Shown piece by piece: positions 1-4,976 of a stretch of 6,903 nt of DNA (the first letter of the stretch is position 1; every line of letters starts with the position of its first letter). Origin of the DNA: Candidatus Brocadiaceae bacterium (GTDB lineage: Bacteria; Planctomycetota; Brocadiia; Brocadiales; Brocadiaceae); contig JANLHY010000387.1 in NCBI GenBank assembly GCA_024653795.1, forward strand, positions 1 through 6,903, written 5' to 3'. The position numbers and the translations under genes are program-made. The notes beneath the pieces were generated by a model. That model saw only the letters and a list, made by a program, of their open reading frames with translations, ran no database searches and was not told the origin of the DNA.

Positions 1-461
1 GGAAGGGGCATTTCCCCAATTCGATTAAGGAGTTCTTTTACAGTATTCTTTTTGTTAAATTCAATAAGCCATGCGCCTTCTTCAGTCCTGTCGAGCAGCC
101 TTGCCGCGATACTGTTGTTGTCGACATAGATTTCTTCACCCGTTTTCAATTTTGCGTTTGACTTTATTAATACCTTCCAGCGATTTTCTCCTATTTCTTC
201 AATGAATAGCAATTCAATAGAAGCGCCGCCAATCCTATTCCCCAGTAAACGGGCAGGAAGTACCTTTGTATCATTCAAGACCAAAAAATCCCCCTGAGAA
301 AAATAATCTGTAATTTCACAAAATTTCCGATGCTCTATCTTACCCGTATTCCGATAGAGTACCAATAGCCTGGAATCATCACGATTTTCAAGCGGTTGTT
401 GGGCAATGAATTCCTTTGGAAGATTATAGTCGTAATCGGATAGTTTGGTATAAATTTGCAC
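1..461 (-). CDS. queA: tRNA preQ1(34) S-adenosylmethionine ribosyltransferase-isomerase, 5' part
   Basis: QueA transfers and isomerises the ribosyl moiety of S-adenosylmethionine onto preQ1 at tRNA position 34, making epoxyqueuosine in the cytoplasm. Reading the - strand from 461 gives 153 codons before the window edge cuts the gene, so roughly the C-terminal half is missing. Visible family signatures are IAQQPLENRDDSRLLVL near residues 19-35, GDFLVLNDTKVLPARLLG near residues 58-75, and the start of the GEMPLP segment at the edge. The start is GTG at 459-461: the frame meets a TAA four codons upstream and no ATG or TTG lies between that stop and the conserved N-terminus. No clear Shine-Dalgarno precedes it. 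A TATACA hexamer on the - strand (474-479) could be a -10 box giving a very short leader, but this is weak. The gene is divergent from the dcw cluster and probably unrelated in function. Confidence 0.95.
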   Translation of the reverse strand, partial: MQIYTKLSDYDYNLPKEFIAQQPLENRDDSRLLVLYRNTGKIEHRKFCEITDYFSQGDFLVLNDTKVLPARLLGNRIGGASIELLFIEEIGENRWKVLIKSNAKLKTGEEIYVDNNSIAARLLDRTEEGAWLIEFNKKNTVKELLNRIGEMPL

Positions 462-500
462 AAGCTTAGTTTATGTATAGGAATTTCAATTTTTTGTGAT

Positions 501-594
501 TCCCTCTAGAAAGAGGGGATAAGGGGTGCGCAGAGACGCCCTGCCAAGGTGTCTGTACCTCGCAACACACCCCCAGCCCCTCTTTTTAGAGGGG
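501..594. repeat. GC-rich palindromic element, MITE- or REP-like
   Basis: This stretch stands out as GC-rich in an AT-rich spacer and folds almost end to end. The outer stem pairs 502-518 with 577-593 (17 positions, one G-T). After a small internal loop 523-528 (GGGGTG) pairs with 568-573 (CACCCC). An apical hairpin pairs 534-540 with 548-554 around a 7-nt loop. Each outer arm is also palindromic alone (CCCTCT..AGAGGGG at 502-518 and CCCCTCTTTTTAGAGGGG at 577-594). It contains no gene. It lies between divergent starts, so a terminator role is unlikely; a non-autonomous repeat family is the better guess. No target-site duplication was identified. Confidence 0.6.
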
Positions 595-822
595 CGCTTA
601 AAAGGTGCTGCCAAAGGTAGCCTAATTAAAATATGATACATCTGAAAAATAATATCAGATTTATACGATTTGTGAATTTAAAAATAAATTTTAAATATTT
701 TTTGAAAAATATCATAACAAGAAAAACACAATCCATTGTATTTATAAAAATAAATAGTACAACAATTATAATAGCAAACAAACCAAAATAAGTTGTGCTT
801 AAAATAACAATAAAAATATTTC
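595..822. other. AT-rich gene-free spacer
   Basis: I see no credible gene between the palindromic element and the mraZ promoter. The stretch is strongly AT-rich, with A and T runs and small AT palindromes: ATCTGA (640-645) with TCAGAT (655-660), and ATATTTTT (695-702) with AAAAATAT (705-712). Open frames on the - strand here encode only low-complexity Phe/Ile-rich sequence and are best read as composition artefacts. The region may serve as an UP-element-like or curved upstream segment for the mraZ promoter, but nothing specific shows this. Confidence 0.5.
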
Positions 823-850
823 TTGACAAATAAATAAAAAAGTATATTGT
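823..850 (+). promoter_or_regulatory. Putative sigma-70-type promoter of the dcw cluster
   Basis: A perfect TTGACA at 823-828 is followed after 16 bp by TATTGT (845-850) as a -10 box; TATATT at 843-848 is a better hexamer but leaves only 14 bp. Transcription would start near 857-858, just before the MraZ-type boxes. It is the best promoter in the spacer and faces mraZ, but no transcript data are available here. Confidence 0.5.
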
Positions 851-862
851 CATTGCCGTAAG

Positions 863-890
863 AAGTGGTAAAAAGTGTGGACAAGTGGGG
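863..890 (+). promoter_or_regulatory. MraZ operator: three boxes at 10-bp period
   Basis: AAGTGGTAAA (863), AAGTGTGGAC (873) and AAGTGGGGAA (883) repeat with exactly 10-bp spacing. MraZ of E. coli and Mycoplasma is known to bind tandem TGGGN-type repeats upstream of mraZ. Here the TGG-like cores (TGGTA, TGTGG, TGGGG) sit at 866, 876 and 886, on one face of the helix, between the predicted promoter and the mraZ start. The third box also supplies the GGGGA used as Shine-Dalgarno. Autorepression of the cluster is the natural inference. Confidence 0.75.
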
Positions 891-900
891 AAAAATGACA

Positions 901-1347
901 ATGTTCACCGGTGAGTACCATCACACGATAGATGACAAAAATAGACTGGCCATACCAGTTCCTCTTCGAGATAGTATTGATGTGAAGACGGACGGAAAAG
1001 GATACTTCGTAACACGAGGACTCGACGAGTGCCTATTCATGTATACTCCCAGCGAATGGCAGAAGGTCGTTTCGAGAATAGAACAAATCTCTTTTACAAA
1101 CAAAAAGGCGCGTCAATTTCAGCGCCTTTTTTTTTCTAAGGCACAAAAAATTCCAGATTGTGACCAACAAGGGCGCATTTTGATTCCGCAATATTTGAAA
1201 GAACTCGCTAAGATTCAAAAGAATGTTGTAATTGTCGGAGTCAGCAGTCGTATTGAAATCTGGGATGAGAGAAATTGGCAGAATTACGAGTCAGAACATG
1301 AAAAGGGATTTGAAGGGATAGCAGAGGATTTATTTTCAATCGGGTAA
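901..1347 (+). CDS. mraZ: Transcriptional regulator MraZ
   Basis: MraZ is a DNA-binding protein of the SpoVT/AbrB swapped-hairpin fold that forms a ring and regulates its own dcw operon. The 148-residue protein has the normal family length and both half-repeats: DDKNRLAIP at residues 11-19 and DQQGRILIP at 88-96, with the conserved RQFQRLFFSKA at 71-81 and the terminal IEIWDERNW near 118-125. I choose ATG 901 because the protein then begins MFTGEYHH, as in the family, and GGGGA (887-891) lies 9 nt upstream. ATG 895 is possible but too close to that site. The frame stays open up to GTG 865, but those codons run through the operator boxes. The coding region contains a terminator-like hairpin (1102-1136). 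Confidence 0.96.
   Translation: MFTGEYHHTIDDKNRLAIPVPLRDSIDVKTDGKGYFVTRGLDECLFMYTPSEWQKVVSRIEQISFTNKKARQFQRLFFSKAQKIPDCDQQGRILIPQYLKELAKIQKNVVIVGVSSRIEIWDERNWQNYESEHEKGFEGIAEDLFSIG
1102..1136 (+). terminator. Intrinsic-terminator-like hairpin inside mraZ
   Basis: GGCGC (1107-1111) and GCGCC (1122-1126) form a GC stem around a 10-nt loop, extended outward by AAAAA (1102-1106) against TTTTT, and followed by an uninterrupted run of nine T (1127-1135). This is the textbook form of a rho-independent terminator, on the sense strand and within the codons for a conserved mraZ motif. Because translating ribosomes would normally prevent folding, it may only act when mraZ translation is low. Activity is inferred, not shown. 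Confidence 0.4.
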
Positions 1348-1423
1348 TTCTGTCCCTGAAATCAGATAGAAAGAGTCTGCGCAATGGTACATAGAATGAT
1401 AAAAAATGGGTGACATAACAGAC

Positions 1424-2305
1424 ATGCCTCTTCACAAGCCTGTAATGGTTGAGGAGGTGTTAGATTACTTGCATCCGCAGCCAGGACACATAATCCTGGA
1501 TTGTACTGTAGGAGGCGGTGGACATGCGATCAAAATACTGGACAAAATCAAACCCGATGGATTTTTGATTGGTATCGACAAGGATATGGAAATATTGCAA
1601 ACTACTAAGCAATCTTTATCAAAAACAGCAGGTAAATTTAAGCTTTATCATGCAGATTATTCCGATATCGACGAAGTATTGCGTCAAGCTGATATCGATA
1701 AGGTTAACGGTGTTTTACTTGATTTGGGAGTGTCCTCTCTGCAGTTTGATCAGGCAGATCGTGGCTTCAGCTTCGCAAAAGAAGCGCCACTGGATATGAG
1801 GATGGATCGTTCTTGCGGCATTACTGCACAAAATTTAATCCGTAGGCTTTCCGAGACAGAGTTAGCAGAATTACTGTGGAAATACGGAGAAGAACGGCGG
1901 TCAAGAAGAATTGCGAGGGCCATACTAAAAGAAGAAAAGGGGGTGGGTATTACCACAACAAGACAGTTGGCTGCTATCGTCGAACGAGTTGTACCAAGAG
2001 GCAAAGGCAAGATACATCCCGCAACAAGAGTATTCCAGGCGCTGAGGATTGCTGTAAATAAAGAACTGGAAAATTTAGAAATCTTCCTGGACAAAATCTA
2101 TAACTATATGGCAGTAGGCGCACGCATTGTAATTATAAGTTTTCATTCTCTTGAGGACAGGATTGTAAAGAATAAATTTATTGAAAAGGCAAAACAAAAC
2201 ATATTCAGGGTACTTACGAAAAAACCAATAACTCCTCGTGAGGCTGAAATAATGGAAAATATAAGAGGCAGGAGCGCAAAACTAAGGGCAGCGGAAAGGA
2301 TTTGA
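1424..2305 (+). CDS. rsmH: 16S rRNA (cytosine(1402)-N(4))-methyltransferase RsmH (MraW)
   Basis: RsmH uses S-adenosylmethionine to methylate N4 of C1402 in the 16S rRNA decoding centre. The SAM-binding motif DCTVGGGGHA lies at residues 26-35 and the following acidic turn GIDKD at 50-54. Other signatures are LLDLGVSSLQFD at 98-109, RGFSF at 113-117, LDMRMD at 123-128, RVFQALRIAVNKEL at 202-215 and ISFHSLEDRIVK at 238-249. The C-terminal GRSAKLRAAERI is intact, so the 293-residue protein is full length. ATG 1424 gives the usual MPLHKPV-type N-terminus and has GGGTGA (1408-1413) 10 nt upstream; an in-frame ATG at 1406 adds six residues but has only a weak site. The 76-nt gap after mraZ shows no promoter or terminator. 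The stop is one base from the next start, implying co-transcription. Confidence 0.96.
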   Translation: MPLHKPVMVEEVLDYLHPQPGHIILDCTVGGGGHAIKILDKIKPDGFLIGIDKDMEILQTTKQSLSKTAGKFKLYHADYSDIDEVLRQADIDKVNGVLLDLGVSSLQFDQADRGFSFAKEAPLDMRMDRSCGITAQNLIRRLSETELAELLWKYGEERRSRRIARAILKEEKGVGITTTRQLAAIVERVVPRGKGKIHPATRVFQALRIAVNKELENLEIFLDKIYNYMAVGARIVIISFHSLEDRIVKNKFIEKAKQNIFRVLTKKPITPREAEIMENIRGRSAKLRAAERI

Positions 2306-2306
2306 A

Positions 2307-2678
2307 ATGGGTATATCACGAATATTGTTAGTGTTTACTATTGCTATCATTATGGCAATGTTTCTGGTGTGGGAAAGGAATAAGATGATAGAATTAGGAT
2401 ACCAGGTAGCCAGGCTCCAGAAAAATTGCACTGAATTATCAGAAAAAAACAGAAAATTGAACTATCATGTTGATCGGCTTAAATCACCACAAATTATTGT
2501 TTATAAAATACAATCACTAAAAATGCCCCTTATTCCACAAGATGAAACGTCAGGAATTATCATGATGGGACAGGCAAAGTTCCAGGAGAATGTGGCTAAA
2601 TCACTGAAAACGAGCCTGAATAAAGACTTACATACCCAAAAAGGCCAAATTTTAAATTGCTGTTCATTACACAATTAA
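2307..2678 (+). CDS. ftsL: FtsL-like septum protein
   Basis: FtsL is a small bitopic divisome protein that pairs with a DivIC/FtsB partner and helps activate the septal synthase. This 123-residue product has the right architecture: about four cytoplasmic residues, one membrane helix near residues 5-22, then a long charged helix at 23-60 predicted to be a coiled coil. Then comes SPQIIVYKIQSLKMPL (60-75), like the family's proline followed by an I..A..L.M pattern. A tail of about 45 residues without a recognisable motif follows. The sequence itself diverges, as usual in this family, so the assignment rests on topology and position between rsmH and ftsI. GGAAAGGA (2293-2300) inside the end of rsmH is a strong ribosome site, and the 1-nt gap suggests translational coupling. 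Confidence 0.8.
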   Translation: MGISRILLVFTIAIIMAMFLVWERNKMIELGYQVARLQKNCTELSEKNRKLNYHVDRLKSPQIIVYKIQSLKMPLIPQDETSGIIMMGQAKFQENVAKSLKTSLNKDLHTQKGQILNCCSLHN

Positions 2679-2692
2679 AACTTAAATTAATA

Positions 2693-2698
2693 TATAAT
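2693..2698 (+). promoter_or_regulatory. Possible -10 box upstream of ftsI
   Basis: A perfect TATAAT lies 15 nt after the ftsL stop. No convincing -35 hexamer occurs 16-18 bp upstream (CACAAT at 2670-2675), and such hexamers arise by chance in AT-rich DNA. If used, it would start an ftsI transcript near 2705 whose leader contains the 2727-2769 hairpin. Confidence 0.25.
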
Positions 2699-2726
2699 AA
2701 GAGTCGTTTCTGTTGTGCCCTCCTCC

Positions 2727-2769
2727 CGGACGCTTTCGGGGTAATGTTGTTTTATCTCGAAAGCGTTCG
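2727..2769 (+). other. Strong hairpin in the ftsL-ftsI spacer
   Basis: CGGACGCTTTCG (2727-2738) pairs with CGAAAGCGTTCG (2758-2769) over 12 positions with one G-U, around a 19-nt loop. It is GC-rich inside an AT-rich spacer. No T-run follows the stem (TTAATTTGTTC), so it is not a canonical intrinsic terminator. An RNA-stabilising or processing hairpin, or a leader element for ftsI, are possible roles. Confidence 0.55.
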
Positions 2770-2825
2770 TTAATTTGTTCATATTTAATTGTTTTAGTTT
2801 AGCGTACTTTTACGGAATTGCCAAA

Positions 2826-4547
2826 GTGCTACCTTTAAAAAAACATAAATTTTGGGCAAATATTATTGGCGTTTTTCTCATTATGGCTTTTATTACACTC
2901 GCTGTTCATATCGGGCGTATCCAGCTCGTTGATCATGAGAAATATATTAAACTAGCACAAGCGCAGCAATGCAAAAAGATAGAATTACCCGCCAGAAGAG
3001 GTTCAATCCTGGATCGAAATGGAATTAAACTTGCCGAATCTTTACAGGTAGGATCTGTTTATGTAGATCCCGCAGAAATTGAAGACATCTCTATTGTTGC
3101 ATATCAGTTAAGCAAACTCTTAAAACTTAATTCATCAAAATTAGTAAAACAACTTAACAGAGACAAGCGATTTATTTGGATTAAACGGAAGGTTAGTGAT
3201 GAAGAACTTAACGCAGTCGCGAAATTGTCTCTAAAAGGTGTTTATATTAAATACGAGTATAGCCGATTTTATCCCAATCAACAGCTAGGCAGTCATATTC
3301 TTGGGTTTACCGATGTTGACGAGAAGGGACTTGAAGGTGTCGAGCTGTCATTTGATAGCGTACTATCAGGAAAACCAGGGTTCAAACTAATTAACCGAGA
3401 TGCGCTTCAACGCCAAATTATCATGCCCGGCGCAGAGGAACAAATGCCGAAGCATGGAGATAATGTGATGCTGACGATTGACGCCAATATCCAGCGTTTT
3501 GCCGAAGAAGAATTGGAAATTGCTTATAAAAAATGGACACCAACCTCTGCAACAGCCATTGTAATGGACCCAATGACAGGCGAAGTGCTGGCTATGTGTA
3601 ATTACCCTACTTATGATCCCAACCATTTCAAGAAGTATCTTCCCGGCAGTAGAAGGAATCGGGCTATCACTGATTGTTATGAGCCCGGATCGATAATGAA
3701 GCCCATTGTAATTTCAGGTATATTCGAACAATGCCTGGTAAAACCCGACGACGTTCTCTTTTGCAATAATGGATCTTGTGAAATTGAAGGCAGGGTTCTG
3801 CGTGATACTCATGGAGGACATGGCAATCTTACTGTTTCCGAAATTGTAATTTACTCCAGTAATATTGGAATGGCAAAGTTAGGTATGCTTATGGGAAATG
3901 AAAAGATGTATCGATATCTTAAGCAATTCAATTTTGGAGAAAAAACGGGGATTGAGTTGCCGGGAGAAATTAGCGGTATCTTTCGTCCTTTAAAACAGTG
4001 GTCGAGAAAGTACTCTCTCGTCTCTATTTCAATAGGACACGAGATAGCCGTTACTCCGCTTCAGTTTATTACTGCTTTTTGCAGCATACCAAATGGGGGT
4101 CTCTTGCTCGAACCAACAATAATAAAATCAACGACAAATAATGACAGCAAAACAAAAGAAGAATTTCAAAGTCTTCAACCAGTGAGACGTGTAATCAATG
4201 CAAACATTGCGCGTAATATAATGAACCCTATATTGAAGAAAGTCGTTACAAAAGGCACAGGGAAAAATGCAAACCTGCTGGAATATGATGTCGCTGGAAA
4301 GACGGGCACATCACAAAAAGCCGATGGTGACGGCGGCAGATATTCTCATGAAAAATATGTTGGCTCTTTTATTGCCTATGCACCTGCTGAGCGTCCTCGT
4401 ATTTGTGTGTTAGTTATGATTAATGAGCCACGAAATGGCGCATATTATGGCAGTATCGTAGCAGCTCCCGTTGTAAGAGAAATTATTAGACGTTCACTCC
4501 TTTATCTAGGTGTAGAACCTTCAAAATTTCAAATAGCAATGCAATAA
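2826..4547 (+). CDS. ftsI: Peptidoglycan D,D-transpeptidase FtsI (class B penicillin-binding protein)
   Basis: FtsI (PBP3/PBP2 family) crosslinks septal peptidoglycan outside the cytoplasmic membrane. From GTG 2826 the protein has 573 residues: a short basic tail, a membrane helix near 10-28, the non-catalytic PBP dimer domain with ARRGSILDRNG at 56-66, and the transpeptidase domain. All three active-site motifs are present: SIMK (nucleophile Ser289, Lys292) within YEPGSIMKP, SSN at 344-346, and KTGT at 492-495. No PASTA domain follows, so it resembles FtsI rather than SpoVD. The start is uncertain. GTG 2826 has ACGGA nearby and gives a normal N-terminus; TTG 2775 adds 17 residues but lacks a ribosome site and sits right after a hairpin. 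The nearest upstream in-frame stop is TAA 2742. Spacing from ftsL (147 nt) is larger than elsewhere in the cluster. Confidence 0.95.
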   Translation: MLPLKKHKFWANIIGVFLIMAFITLAVHIGRIQLVDHEKYIKLAQAQQCKKIELPARRGSILDRNGIKLAESLQVGSVYVDPAEIEDISIVAYQLSKLLKLNSSKLVKQLNRDKRFIWIKRKVSDEELNAVAKLSLKGVYIKYEYSRFYPNQQLGSHILGFTDVDEKGLEGVELSFDSVLSGKPGFKLINRDALQRQIIMPGAEEQMPKHGDNVMLTIDANIQRFAEEELEIAYKKWTPTSATAIVMDPMTGEVLAMCNYPTYDPNHFKKYLPGSRRNRAITDCYEPGSIMKPIVISGIFEQCLVKPDDVLFCNNGSCEIEGRVLRDTHGGHGNLTVSEIVIYSSNIGMAKLGMLMGNEKMYRYLKQFNFGEKTGIELPGEISGIFRPLKQWSRKYSLVSISIGHEIAVTPLQFITAFCSIPNGGLLLEPTIIKSTTNNDSKTKEEFQSLQPVRRVINANIARNIMNPILKKVVTKGTGKNANLLEYDVAGKTGTSQKADGDGGRYSHEKYVGSFIAYAPAERPRICVLVMINEPRNGAYYGSIVAAPVVREIIRRSLLYLGVEPSKFQIAMQ

Positions 4548-4570
4548 TGTAATCTCTTATATACTGGTAT

Positions 4571-4636
4571 AAGGAGGTGATGAGCGACTTTAATGGCATT
4601 GAAAATGCATGGAATTATGTGATAAAGTATCTTTAA
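4571..4636 (+). other. Orphan strong Shine-Dalgarno with an 18-codon micro-ORF
   Basis: AAGGAGGTGAT (4571-4581) matches the complement of the conserved 16S rRNA 3' end over its full length. The only frame next to it opens at ATG 4580 and runs 18 codons (MSDFNGIENAWNYVIKYL) to TAA 4634-4636, but the ATG is only 2 nt after AGGAGG, too close for efficient initiation. A small palindrome, CTTATA (4556-4561) with TATAAG (4568-4573), overlaps the site. It could be a leader peptide, a remnant of a lost gene, or a ribosome standby site for the downstream operon part. I cannot tell which. Confidence 0.3.
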
Positions 4637-4692
4637 TATAATGATTTATGAAAAGACTTGTCCTCATGAAAATGGGGAATCGGGGGATAAAT

Positions 4693-4974
4693 ATGACACA
4701 TAAGGAAATTGAAAAACAGAATTTCATTTTATGGTACAGTTTGTATGCCAATGAAAAAGAGTTGGAAATGGCCCGAACCAATAACACGGAAACACTTAAT
4801 AGGCTTTTGAAAGAATATGCTGAAGAAATTGATAAGATTAACAAATCAAGACGTTTTTATGAACGGATTATTCAGCCAGCAAGCGGACAAATACAGGGTT
4901 TCGATGCAGCATTGGAAATAAATTATTCTTCATATGAGAGAAAAAGTACCGTTTTGGAGGGGATGCGCCAATAG
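4693..4974 (+). CDS. Hypothetical coiled-coil protein between ftsI and murE
   Basis: I do not recognise this 93-residue product. It has no signal peptide and no membrane segment. Residues 21-60 are highly charged with spaced Leu, Ile and Met, suggesting a long amphipathic helix or short coiled coil; the N-terminus holds an aromatic patch (FILWYSLY, 11-18). The tail, 61-93, is polar with no motif seen. ATG 4693 is chosen because GGGGGA (4682-4687) lies 5 nt upstream. ATGs at 4648, 4666 and 4672 in the same frame lack a ribosome site, and 4648 would add 15 residues. The stop TAG is 2 nt before the murE ATG, and murE's ribosome site GGAGGGGA lies inside its last codons, so the two are coupled. 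A cytoplasmic helper of wall synthesis or division is only a guess from position. Confidence 0.75.
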   Translation: MTHKEIEKQNFILWYSLYANEKELEMARTNNTETLNRLLKEYAEEIDKINKSRRFYERIIQPASGQIQGFDAALEINYSSYERKSTVLEGMRQ

Positions 4975-4976
4975 GC

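Noticed and set aside
865..900. GTG 865 as the start of mraZ, adding 12 residues
   Set aside because: The added codons run through the 10-bp-period boxes, and the MraZ family begins at MFxGEY, which matches ATG 901 with GGGGA at proper spacing.
626..908. Two overlapping - strand frames of 91 and 76 codons encoding very hydrophobic proteins upstream of and into mraZ
   Set aside because: They consist of Phe/Ile/Tyr-rich low-complexity sequence from AT-rich DNA, overlap the promoter, operator and start of mraZ, and lack a good ribosome site.
1750..2094. 114-codon - strand frame inside rsmH
   Set aside because: It is the antisense shadow of a clearly conserved rsmH region, with no family features of its own.
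2727..2769. Intrinsic terminator after ftsL
   Set aside because: The stem is strong but the loop is 19 nt and no T-run follows, so I kept it only as a hairpin of unknown role.
2775..2825. TTG 2775 as the preferred ftsI start
   Set aside because: There is no Shine-Dalgarno, a hairpin ends 5 nt upstream, and the extra 17 residues do not resemble the usual short basic N-terminus; kept as an alternative only.
3387..3626. 79-codon - strand frame inside ftsI
   Set aside because: Antisense to the conserved transpeptidase coding region, no ribosome site, and Cys/His-rich nonsense composition.
4637..4642. TATAAT hexamer upstream of the 93-codon gene as a promoter
   Set aside because: No -35 hexamer at 16-18 bp and a high chance rate in this AT-rich spacer.
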